This document shows, in pieces, positions 33,271 through 41,196 of a DNA stretch of 64,000 nucleotides. Each line of letters opens with the position of its first letter. The first letter of the stretch is position 1. Origin of the DNA: CAJPNN01 sp041844735 (lineage in GTDB: Bacteria; Bacillota; Clostridia; Peptostreptococcales; Anaerovoracaceae); the NCBI GenBank assembly GCA_041844735.1, contig JBGZBP010000004.1, forward strand, positions 13,273 through 77,272, read 5' to 3'. The notes beneath the pieces are model-generated. The model saw only the letters and a program-made list of their open reading frames with translations. It was not told the origin of the DNA and made no database searches. Position numbers and translations under genes: made by a program.

Positions 33271-34317
33271 ATGAGTAACGCAAAAGTAAACCAGAATATA
33301 AATCTTGATGATTACAAAGATATTTGGGTACTGGGTGAACAGAGAGAAGGTCAAATTCATCCGGTAACTATAGAGCTTATAGGTGAAGCTAAAAAATTAG
33401 CTGCAAGTGCAAAAAAACCTACAAAGGTAGCAGTTGTTATCCCCGGATACAATGTAAAAGATGAAGTTGAAAAATTGACTTACTACGGTGCGGATATGGC
33501 AATTTACCTTGAGCACCCGCTTCTTGCGAAGTTCTCAACAGATGGATATTCAAGGGCACTTTCAGATTTAATTTTGGAAAGAAAGCCGGAAATCGTGTTG
33601 GTTGGAGCTACTTCGATCGGTAGAGATATCGGACCTAGAGTAGCGGCAAGAGTAGGTACAGGATTGGTAGCGGACTGTACAGGTTTGGCACTTGACGAAA
33701 CAGACGGAAAGATTCTTCAGACAAGACCTGCATTCGGTGGTAACCTTATGGCTACTATCATCTGCCCTAAGAACAGACCTCAGATGTCAACAGTAAGACC
33801 CGGAGTAATGGCTAAGGCAGAGCACCTTGACAAACCTTCATGTTCAGTGGAAGTGGTAACTCCTAAGCTTACAGAAGAGGATATCACTGTTGAATTGTTG
33901 GAAGTGGTTAAGAGCGGTAAAAAAGCTGTAAACCTTATCGATGCGAACGTTATCGTATCAGGCGGAAGAGGAGTTAAAGGTCCTGAAGGATTTGAAACTA
34001 TTAAAGCTTTGGCTGAAAAGTTGGGTGCGGAAGTAGGTTCATCAAGAGCGGCTGTCGACGCAGGATGGATTGATCATGCTCATCAGGTAGGTCAGACAGG
34101 TACTACAGTAAGACCTGAACTATATGTTGCTTGCGGTATTTCAGGAGCTATCCAGCACTTGGCAGGTATGGGCGAGTCAAAATATATAGTGGCTATAAAC
34201 AAAGATCCGAATGCTCCTATATTCAGCGTTTGTGATTATGGTATAGTTGGTGACTTATTCAAAGTAATTCCGGCTATGATTGAAGCTATTGACAAGACCG
34301 GCAGTTTTGAATTATAG
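33271..34317 (+). CDS. etfA: Electron transfer flavoprotein alpha subunit
   Basis: A 348-residue EtfA. The FAD-binding C-terminal domain shows SGGRGVKGPEGFE, GSSRAAVDAGWI, QVGQTGTTVRPELYVACGISGA and the final NKDPNAPIF segment. It pairs with EtfB to form the flavoprotein serving the acyl-CoA dehydrogenase. The GGGAGGAG site gives a clear ATG start. It is the last gene before a strong terminator, which closes the catabolic part of the module. Confidence 0.94.
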   Translation: MSNAKVNQNINLDDYKDIWVLGEQREGQIHPVTIELIGEAKKLAASAKKPTKVAVVIPGYNVKDEVEKLTYYGADMAIYLEHPLLAKFSTDGYSRALSDLILERKPEIVLVGATSIGRDIGPRVAARVGTGLVADCTGLALDETDGKILQTRPAFGGNLMATIICPKNRPQMSTVRPGVMAKAEHLDKPSCSVEVVTPKLTEEDITVELLEVVKSGKKAVNLIDANVIVSGGRGVKGPEGFETIKALAEKLGAEVGSSRAAVDAGWIDHAHQVGQTGTTVRPELYVACGISGAIQHLAGMGESKYIVAINKDPNAPIFSVCDYGIVGDLFKVIPAMIEAIDKTGSFEL

Positions 34318-34355
34318 TATCTAACGAGGGGATTTATCTCAAGTTGGAACGTTAT

Positions 34356-34390
34356 AACTCTCCTTACAGATTTATGTAGGGAGAGTTTTT
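34356..34390 (+). terminator. Rho-independent terminator after etfA
   Basis: A 12-bp stem (34356-34367 with 34376-34387, one T-G pair), an 8-base loop and TTTTT. Its ACTCTCC/GGAGAGT core resembles the terminator at 28475, so similar stems bracket the module. Confidence 0.88.
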
Positions 34391-34409
34391 GATTGATGGA
34401 GGTAGAGCT

Positions 34410-35297
34410 TTGAGTGGAGAAAAAAGATATTCCATTGGAGAAGTGTCAAGTATCTGCAATGTTCCCATAAAAACACTCAGATATTATGACGAAATCAAAT
34501 TGATTGTGCCAAAATACAGGGATAAAGATAGCAATTACAGATACTATGAAAAAGAGCAGATGATTCTTGTTTCCACAGTGAAAAAATTGAGAATGTTAGG
34601 GTTTTCATTAAAGGAAATTAGAGAATTTTGCTTGGACAATAACACGGAGCATCTTGAGAAATCTATCAGGCAGAAACTTGATGCTATCTCTGATGAAATT
34701 AGAGATTTGCAGGAAAGATATGAGGAGGGAGAGTATTTCCTCCAAAGGATGAACAGAGGTCTGGATATTTTAAGAGGAACAAATATTACGGACGGTGTAC
34801 AGCCGCTTAAAACAGGAGAAGATATAAATATCTCCGTAGAAGTTGTGCCGAAAATGAAACTTTTTGTTCAGCGAAAAGTGATGAATAAGTATCAGAACAC
34901 GGAGTTTTCGGTAGACAGATGGATTGAAATTGAGGAGCTGGCAAAGAAGAGAAAACGTATTATTATGGGACCGGTAATTGTGACATATCATGATGCAAAA
35001 CCTCTTGACCAGTTCTTGGGCTGTGACTGTGATGTTGAGTTCGGGGTTCCGGTGAATGCCAGAGAGGAATGTGACAGCTACCGTGAATTTGGTGGATTTT
35101 TAGCAGTGACCGCAATACACGTGGGAGCATATTCAAATATTGTGAATACTCATATCAAGGCAATACAGTGGATTAACGAAATGAACTATACTATCAACGG
35201 AGCAGTTTCGGAAGAATTCATAATATCGCCTGTGGATGTGGAAAATGTGTCGGAGCATGTCACAAAGATTATAATACCGGTTCAAAAGAAAAAATGA
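34410..35297 (+). CDS. MerR-family activator with GyrI-like effector domain (BmrR-like)
   Basis: A 295-residue regulator. The N-terminal MerR helix-turn-helix reads YSIGEVSSICNVPIKTLRYYDEIKL. A coiled-coil dimer helix spans about residues 80-115. A C-terminal GyrI/BmrR-like ligand domain (about 140-290) follows. Translation starts at TTG 34410 with GGAGG upstream. It lies just past the etfA terminator, so it is made by read-through or from its own promoter. The promoter at 28545 has the 19-bp spacer expected for MerR control, so this protein is the natural candidate activator of the lyase/CoA-transferase/Acd/Etf genes. The effector may be a pathway metabolite, which is inference. Confidence 0.87.
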   Translation: MSGEKRYSIGEVSSICNVPIKTLRYYDEIKLIVPKYRDKDSNYRYYEKEQMILVSTVKKLRMLGFSLKEIREFCLDNNTEHLEKSIRQKLDAISDEIRDLQERYEEGEYFLQRMNRGLDILRGTNITDGVQPLKTGEDINISVEVVPKMKLFVQRKVMNKYQNTEFSVDRWIEIEELAKKRKRIIMGPVIVTYHDAKPLDQFLGCDCDVEFGVPVNAREECDSYREFGGFLAVTAIHVGAYSNIVNTHIKAIQWINEMNYTINGAVSEEFIISPVDVENVSEHVTKIIIPVQKKK

Positions 35298-35328
35298 GGA
35301 TAAAGAGATGTGGTAAGAAGGAGATAAA

Positions 35329-36261
35329 ATGCTTAACTATTTAATTATAGGTGCCGGGAGCACGGGGTTGGCATTGGGATCTCACCTGCTGAAAAACGGA
35401 TTGAATGTTTCATTTGTTGCCAGAGGGAAGACCTTGGAGTCGGTGAGGGAAAACGGTATCAGTTTTGATGTTAAAGGAAAAGAAACAATATCATATAGAC
35501 GTGTAAATATTTATTCGCCGGAGGATATTGAAGGGACATATGATGTTATATTTGTGTGTGTCAAATATTACTCTCTTCTAAGTGTAATAGATATAGTTAA
35601 CAGAGTTTCGGACGGTAATACCGTTGTGGTGACTTTTGTGAATGTATATGGAGCAGGAGAAGAACTACAGGCGAAATTACCTAATACGTGTGTTTTGGAC
35701 GGATATATGTTTATTGTAGCAGATACACTTGAGGCCGGTAAGGGTGTAATGTACAGTGATGATTTTACTGTAGTCTACGGTGAGAGAAATAAAAATCTCG
35801 TTGATATAGAGAACTTGGGCAGGATAACGGAAGATATAAGCAGTTCGGGAATCAAGTGTATTTTTACTGAAAACATCAGACTGGAGAGTTTTAAAGAATA
35901 TGCCTTTAACTGTGCGTATTCTGCCGTTACGACTTATCATGATGCCACGGCTGCGGACCTGCAAACGGTTGGCAGTAAGGAACGGGATGAGTTTATGGAT
36001 TTGATTTTGGAAATGAAAAGCTTAGGTCGTGCTTTGGATATAAATGTTGGAGAAGATTTTTTAGGAGACAGTTTTAAAGTTTTGGCAAAAATCCCTCCGA
36101 AGACAACAACATGCATGCAAAAGGACATAGCAGAGGGAAAAGATAATGAAATGGACGGGTTTATATTCAGACCTGTCAGATTGGGCAAAACCCTTGGGGT
36201 GGATATGCCTAAATTTGAAAAAATAGCAAGACATTACGGGTGTGGAAGGAGAAATTACTAA
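35329..36261 (+). CDS. Ketopantoate reductase-like (PanE/ApbA family) dehydrogenase
   Basis: A 310-residue NAD(P)-dependent reductase of the PanE family. The Rossmann loop IGAGSTGLALG is at the N-terminus. The Lys in SFKEYAFN is at the expected catalytic place, and the TTCMQKDIAEGKDNEMDG segment matches the family's substrate loop. Classic PanE makes pantoate for CoA, which would suit a CoA-rich neighbourhood. Many PanE homologues reduce other 2-keto acids, so the substrate is left open. It lies 31 bp after the MerR gene and 1 bp before the next gene, so it could share regulation with the module. Confidence 0.8.
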   Translation: MLNYLIIGAGSTGLALGSHLLKNGLNVSFVARGKTLESVRENGISFDVKGKETISYRRVNIYSPEDIEGTYDVIFVCVKYYSLLSVIDIVNRVSDGNTVVVTFVNVYGAGEELQAKLPNTCVLDGYMFIVADTLEAGKGVMYSDDFTVVYGERNKNLVDIENLGRITEDISSSGIKCIFTENIRLESFKEYAFNCAYSAVTTYHDATAADLQTVGSKERDEFMDLILEMKSLGRALDINVGEDFLGDSFKVLAKIPPKTTTCMQKDIAEGKDNEMDGFIFRPVRLGKTLGVDMPKFEKIARHYGCGRRNY

Positions 36262-36262
36262 A

Positions 36263-37090
36263 ATGAGTGATTGCGGACATAATTGTGAAAGTTGCGGAGA
36301 ATCTTGTTCAAGCAGAACAGAACCGATAGATTTGATTGAAAAGTTGCACAAGGACAGTGCGGTAAAGAAAGTAATAGGTATAGTCAGCGGAAAAGGCGGA
36401 GTGGGAAAATCGCTTGTTACCTGTTTGACAGCCAAAGAATATAGGGCGAAAGGATACAGAACGGCAATTCTGGACGGAGATATTACGGGACCTTCCGTAC
36501 CTAAGGCGTTTGGACTTAAAAAGGGTGCGGAGTCAAATGGAGAGGCTTTGATACCTGTATCCACGGAAACAGGTATTGATGTGATGTCAGTAAATTTGCT
36601 TTTAGAAAATGAAACGGACCCTGTGGTATGGAGAGGACCTGTCATTTCGAGTGCGGTAAAGCAGTTCTGGTCGGAGGTTATTTGGAAAGATATTGACACT
36701 ATGTTCATTGATATGCCGCCGGGAACAGGCGATGTTACACTGACTGTATTTCAACAGTTGCCGCTGGATGGAATTATCATAGTCACATCGCCGCAGGATT
36801 TGGTTTCGATGATAGTAGGAAAAGCCGTGAAGATGGCGGAACTTATGGAAGTGCCTATCTTAGGCATAGTTGAAAATTTCAGCTATATGACATGCCCGCA
36901 CTGCGGAGAAAAAATTAATGTTTTCGGTAAAAGCAAACTTGAGAGCATAGCTGAGGGCTATGGACTGCCGATATTAGGGAGAATACCGATAGACCCTGAA
37001 ATCGCACAGCTGGTCGATGCAGGAAAGATAGAGAGTGTAAAGGGCAGCTATTTGGAAGATGCCATAAAAGCAGTAGAGGCTATAAAATAA
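36263..37090 (+). CDS. mrp: Mrp/ApbC-family P-loop ATPase, iron-sulfur cluster carrier
   Basis: A 275-residue cytosolic ATPase of the Mrp/NBP35/ApbC family, which delivers Fe-S clusters. The N-terminus carries a Cys-rich segment (CGHNCESCGESC). The deviant Walker A is SGKGGVGKS, followed by a DMPPGTGD segment. A CPHCG pair near the C-terminal third is the cluster-binding CxxC. ATG 36263 has AAGGAG upstream inside the end of the preceding gene. Fe-S enzymes encoded here, such as NfnAB, are plausible clients. Confidence 0.9.
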   Translation: MSDCGHNCESCGESCSSRTEPIDLIEKLHKDSAVKKVIGIVSGKGGVGKSLVTCLTAKEYRAKGYRTAILDGDITGPSVPKAFGLKKGAESNGEALIPVSTETGIDVMSVNLLLENETDPVVWRGPVISSAVKQFWSEVIWKDIDTMFIDMPPGTGDVTLTVFQQLPLDGIIIVTSPQDLVSMIVGKAVKMAELMEVPILGIVENFSYMTCPHCGEKINVFGKSKLESIAEGYGLPILGRIPIDPEIAQLVDAGKIESVKGSYLEDAIKAVEAIK

Positions 37091-37121
37091 AATGCCGACA
37101 TAATTAGGGGGGATGTAGAAA

Positions 37122-37289
37122 ATGAATCAACTTTGTGGAGTACTTTCAATATTGTTTTCATTTTTGTTTATAGCAATAGGTACATGTAGCAGCAATCAGA
37201 TGTCGTCAAATGCGATCATATATATAATTGCGGCGGTGTCGTTTGTTATGGGCATTTACTTCTTATTTGTCAAAAAATCCGGGGAATAG
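37122..37289 (+). CDS. Small two-helix membrane protein, unknown function
   Basis: A 55-residue frame with a clear AGGGGGG ribosome site starts at ATG 37122 and ends at TAG 37287. Two hydrophobic helices are evident, about residues 5-20 and 31-50, joined by a short Ser/Asn-rich loop, with a Lys-Lys-Ser-Gly-Glu tail. I recognise no family. The gene sits between mrp and htpG on the same strand. Its function is unknown; the strong ribosome site is the main reason to believe it. Confidence 0.6.
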   Translation: MNQLCGVLSILFSFLFIAIGTCSSNQMSSNAIIYIIAAVSFVMGIYFLFVKKSGE

Positions 37290-37342
37290 TCAGTATATGA
37301 TTCCGGTATATATTCAATAAAAAATGCCGATGGAGGGGAAAA

Positions 37343-39265
37343 ATGGCGAAGAAAGCATTTAAAGCAGAATCCAAAAGACTTTTGGATATGATGATAAATT
37401 CGATTTACACACATAATGAGATTTTTTTAAGGGAATTGATATCAAATGCCAGCGATGCTATAGATAAGCTTTATTATCATCAGTTGACGGAAAATAAGAC
37501 GGGATTATCTAGAGAAGATTTTTTTATAAAAATTGATACAGACAAGGAAAAACGTATATTGTCGATAAGCGATAACGGCATGGGGATGACGAAGGATGAG
37601 CTTGAAAAAAATCTTGGAACCATTGCAAAAAGCGGGTCTTTATCATTTAAGAATCAGGATAAACAGAGTGATGAAGAGAGAAAGGCAATGGAAGATATAG
37701 ATATAATCGGGCAGTTTGGAGTGGGATTTTATTCCGCGTTTATGGTGGCAGACAAGGTGACGGTTATTTCAAAGTCTTATGGAAGTGAAGAGGCGTATGT
37801 GTGGGAGTCGGAAGGTGCGGATGGATTTACTGTACAAGAAGGTGAAAGGGAGACGGAAGGATCAACGGTCATTTTGCACATAAAGCCATCTACAGAGGAG
37901 GAAGATTTTGATAAGTATCTGGACAGGTATACAATAAGCGGGCTCGTAAAAAAATATTCCGATTATATCAGGTACCCTATTGTCATGATGATGGAAAAAT
38001 ACAAGGCGACAGGAGCCGGAGATTATGATGAAAACAAGGAGCCTGAAAAGGTAATGGAAGAGACTGTACTTAACAGTATGGTGCCTTTGTGGAAGAAAAA
38101 TAAGAGCGAGATATCAGCGGAAGAATATAATAATTTTTATAGAGAGAAGTTTTTCGATTTTACGGAACCGGCAAAAGTTATTCACACAAGCGTAGAAGGT
38201 GTAAGCAGCTATACGGCACTTATGTTTGTTCCTAAAAATCAACCATACGATTATTATATGAAGGACTATAAGAAGGGTTTGAAGCTTTATTCAAGCGGTG
38301 TAATGATAATGGACAGTTGTTCGGAGTTACTGCCGGACTGCTTCGGGTTTGTGAAAGGTTTGGTGGACTCACAGGACTTGTCATTAAATATTTCCAGAGA
38401 AATATTGCAGCATGATAGGCAGCTTAAGGCTATTGCAAAGAGGCTGGAAAAGAAGATTCAAAGTGAACTTTTGGATTTACTGAATAAGGATAGAGAAAAA
38501 TATGAAGAGTTTTATAAGAGCTTCGGTATGACCTTGAAGTTCGGTATTTATAATGATTACGGGCAGAAGAAAGAGTTGCTTCAGGATTTGCTGTTGTTTT
38601 ATTCATCAAAGGAGAAAAAGCAGGTAACTTTTGCTGAATATGTTCAGAGAATGAAAGAGGACCAGAAACATATTTATTTTGCTGTAGGTGAGAATATTGA
38701 AAAGATAGATGGAATGCCACAGACTGAATTGCTTAAAGAAAAGGGCTTTGAGATACTTTATTTGACGGATAATGTGGATGAGTTCGCATTAAGGATGATG
38801 ATGGACTATGATAATAAAGAATTCAAGTCCGTTTCAGATGGGGATTTGGGCATAGAAGCGACAGATGAGGAAAAGGAAAGAATCAAAAAAAATGAAGAAG
38901 AGTTTAAAGAACTTTTGGACTTCATGAAGCATTCTTTGGATGATAAGGTGAAAGAGGTAAAGCTGTCGGAAAGATTGAAATCTCATCCGGTTTGCCTCAG
39001 CACGGACGGAGGACTTTCCATAGAGATGGAAAAGGTTATAAATTCTATGCCTACGTCGGAAGAAAAGGTCTCTGCTCAAAAAACGTTAGAAATCAATCAA
39101 AATCACGAGGTGTTGAAAAAAATTAAAAAAGTTTTTGATTCCGGAGATGTTGACAAGGTCAAGCTGTACTCAAACATTTTGTTTAATCAAGCTTTGTTGA
39201 TAGAGGGTGTTCTGCCCGAAAATCCGGTGGAATTTTCAAACGCAATATGCGAGCTCATGTCTTAA
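37343..39265 (+). CDS. htpG: Hsp90-family chaperone HtpG
   Basis: A 640-residue bacterial Hsp90. The GHKL ATPase domain shows the ELISNASDAIDKL, SDNGMGMTKDEL and GQFGVGFYSAFMV motifs. The middle domain has the catalytic-Arg region (NISREILQHD), and a C-terminal dimer domain ends at AICELMS. The length is typical. GGAGGGG precedes the ATG. No heat-shock operator (CIRCE) was seen just upstream. It converges with the transporter gene on the other strand. Confidence 0.96.
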   Translation: MAKKAFKAESKRLLDMMINSIYTHNEIFLRELISNASDAIDKLYYHQLTENKTGLSREDFFIKIDTDKEKRILSISDNGMGMTKDELEKNLGTIAKSGSLSFKNQDKQSDEERKAMEDIDIIGQFGVGFYSAFMVADKVTVISKSYGSEEAYVWESEGADGFTVQEGERETEGSTVILHIKPSTEEEDFDKYLDRYTISGLVKKYSDYIRYPIVMMMEKYKATGAGDYDENKEPEKVMEETVLNSMVPLWKKNKSEISAEEYNNFYREKFFDFTEPAKVIHTSVEGVSSYTALMFVPKNQPYDYYMKDYKKGLKLYSSGVMIMDSCSELLPDCFGFVKGLVDSQDLSLNISREILQHDRQLKAIAKRLEKKIQSELLDLLNKDREKYEEFYKSFGMTLKFGIYNDYGQKKELLQDLLLFYSSKEKKQVTFAEYVQRMKEDQKHIYFAVGENIEKIDGMPQTELLKEKGFEILYLTDNVDEFALRMMMDYDNKEFKSVSDGDLGIEATDEEKERIKKNEEEFKELLDFMKHSLDDKVKEVKLSERLKSHPVCLSTDGGLSIEMEKVINSMPTSEEKVSAQKTLEINQNHEVLKKIKKVFDSGDVDKVKLYSNILFNQALLIEGVLPENPVEFSNAICELMS

Positions 39266-39318
39266 CTCGTGAAACATGATTTAATAAAAAAATTTAAAAT
39301 ACATAAAAATAATAAAGA

Positions 39319-40269
39319 TTATTTTTTGTACTGTTTGCCCAGGTGGGTCGTCCTGATGGTTTTCAAAGAAGGGATGCTTACTTGGGCTATTATTATGGCA
39401 GATAACACAAGAAGAGAGCCGCAGATCTCTCTGATGCTCAAAATTTCTCCTATTAACAGTACACCTGAAAGGGCAGCGAAGACGGATTCCATACTCATGA
39501 TTATGGAAGCTATCGCAGCTTTTGCGAATTTTTGACCTATCATTTGCAGTGTGAATCCAACGCCTGAAGCAAAGATACCTGCATAGACGATGTGGCGACC
39601 GCATGCTAAAATGCCTGTGAGTTCAGGAGTTTCGACTATGAAAGCTACTATGGTGGAAAGCACGAGACAAACAGTAAACTGGATGCATGAAAGCTTTACA
39701 CAATCCACGTGTGGAGAGTAATAATCAACAACCAAAATTTGGAATGACCAGAACACAGAACCTATCAGAACAAGCAAATCACTGTTGTTTATTGAGAAAG
39801 ACTCGGTAACACACAGAAGATAAAGCCCTATTGAAACCAGAATAACAGAGAACCACACTTGTTTTTTTATTTTATGTTTCAAAAATATTCCTATTATCGG
39901 AACAAAAATAACGTATATGGCAGTGATAAATCCGGCTTTGGATGCCGTTGTGTGAACCATACCCACTTGCTGTATCGATGCTCCGAGGAACATGAAAAAT
40001 CCACAGATGGTGCCCCCTTTCCACAGTGAGTAGGCACGAGGATTGTCGTCATTATTGCTTGAGGTTTCAAGAGATGGAAGGGTAAATTTCGATTTTATAA
40101 GGATTATGGCAATTAAAAAAATGACTGCCAAAAAGCTTCGGCTTGCCAAGAAAGTAAAAGGGTCAATGTGTTTCATGCTGACACGTTGAGAAACAAATGA
40201 AGATCCCCATATTAAAGCTGTGATAAGCAAAAGTAGATTACCAAATAGTGTAGAGTGCGTTTTTTTCAT
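39319..40269 (-). CDS. EamA-family (DMT superfamily) metabolite exporter
   Basis: A 316-residue membrane protein with ten hydrophobic segments in two EamA repeats. It starts with NLLLLITALIWGSSFVSQRV, the usual EamA opening. These proteins carry amino acids or other small metabolites out of the cell; the substrate is unknown here. ATG 40269 has a GGAGG site, whereas an upstream in-frame ATG does not. The gene converges with htpG and diverges from the phosphatase gene at 40457. Confidence 0.88.
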   Translation of the reverse strand: MKKTHSTLFGNLLLLITALIWGSSFVSQRVSMKHIDPFTFLASRSFLAVIFLIAIILIKSKFTLPSLETSSNNDDNPRAYSLWKGGTICGFFMFLGASIQQVGMVHTTASKAGFITAIYVIFVPIIGIFLKHKIKKQVWFSVILVSIGLYLLCVTESFSINNSDLLVLIGSVFWSFQILVVDYYSPHVDCVKLSCIQFTVCLVLSTIVAFIVETPELTGILACGRHIVYAGIFASGVGFTLQMIGQKFAKAAIASIIMSMESVFAALSGVLLIGEILSIREICGSLLVLSAIIIAQVSIPSLKTIRTTHLGKQYKK

Positions 40270-40456
40270 GTTTCCTCCATAATATAAATTGATATATTTA
40301 AACAATCAGTCGATTTTTTTTCGTATATTTGATAAAATAGCTTTAATCAAAATTACATGTTGAAAAATGTGATAATTGCTATATTAATAGTATAACACAA
40401 CATGCGAATCATAAAAATTGTTTATATAAAAAATCGTAAGTTTGGAGGGGATTCAG

Positions 40457-41086
40457 GTGAATAAAAAAATTGCCAGAATACATATGATAAGACATGGTCA
40501 AACAGAAGGTAATTTAGCCAGATGCTATTATGGTGCATCCGATATACCGCTTACCGCTATGGGAATATATGAGCTGGAAGAAAACTGTGATGAGGAAATC
40601 TATCCAAGCCCGGAGGGAGCAAGGCTTTTTACCACGGGAATGTATCGTACGGAGCAGACCTTTGCCATAATATACGGTAATAGAAGAGGGATGGAAGTAG
40701 AGCCGGTGAATGAGCCCAAGCATGATGTACTTGAGGGCTTTAAGGAGTATGATTTTGGCGAATATGAAATGAAAACACATGAAGACCTGAAAGACCTTGA
40801 GCTTTACAGGAGATGGATAGGAGATATATCGGGAGAAACAGCTCCGCCGGGGGGAGAGAGTCCTAAAAATTTTCAAACAAGAGTATTGGAGCAGTTTGAC
40901 ATACTTATGGAGAGCATGGATGAACAACCTGCTATAGTAGTGTGCCATGGAGGGGTGATTTCCACGATTATGAACAGATACTTTTCGCCGGACGCACCTA
41001 ATATTTACGAATGGCAGCCTGAACCCGGAAGAGGGTACAGCTTGATAATAGAAGACGGAAAAGTTATTGCATATGATGAGATTTAG
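40457..41086 (+). CDS. Histidine phosphatase superfamily protein (phosphoglycerate mutase-like)
   Basis: A 209-residue phosphatase of the RHG superfamily. The catalytic phosphohistidine motif is IRHGQTEGN near the N-terminus, and the second catalytic His is in VVCHGGVIST. GTG 40457 has GGAGGGG at 6 bases; an in-frame start further upstream lacks a site. The family includes phosphoglycerate mutases and many small-molecule phosphatases such as CobC. It lies immediately upstream of the histidine operon, which has no histidinol-phosphate phosphatase of its own. A link between the two is speculation. Confidence 0.85.
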   Translation: MNKKIARIHMIRHGQTEGNLARCYYGASDIPLTAMGIYELEENCDEEIYPSPEGARLFTTGMYRTEQTFAIIYGNRRGMEVEPVNEPKHDVLEGFKEYDFGEYEMKTHEDLKDLELYRRWIGDISGETAPPGGESPKNFQTRVLEQFDILMESMDEQPAIVVCHGGVISTIMNRYFSPDAPNIYEWQPEPGRGYSLIIEDGKVIAYDEI

Positions 41087-41121
41087 AAATCGACATAATA
41101 ATAATTATTTTTCGTTAGGCG

Positions 41122-41152
41122 TTGACTTTAGTACTCTAAAGTGATATAGTAT
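41122..41152 (+). promoter_or_regulatory. MerR-like promoter (19-bp spacer) of the his operon
   Basis: TTGACT (41122-41127), 19-bp spacer, TAGTAT (41147-41152). A perfect dyad ACTTTAG-TACT-CTAAAGT (41125-41142) fills the spacer. The layout is that of MerR-family target promoters. The predicted start point lies about 40 bp before hisZG at 41197. The regulator may be the MerR protein at 34410 or one outside the window. Confidence 0.62.
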
Positions 41153-41196
41153 TGGACAATATAAACTCTACATTTTGGATAAGAAAGAGGCAGAAG

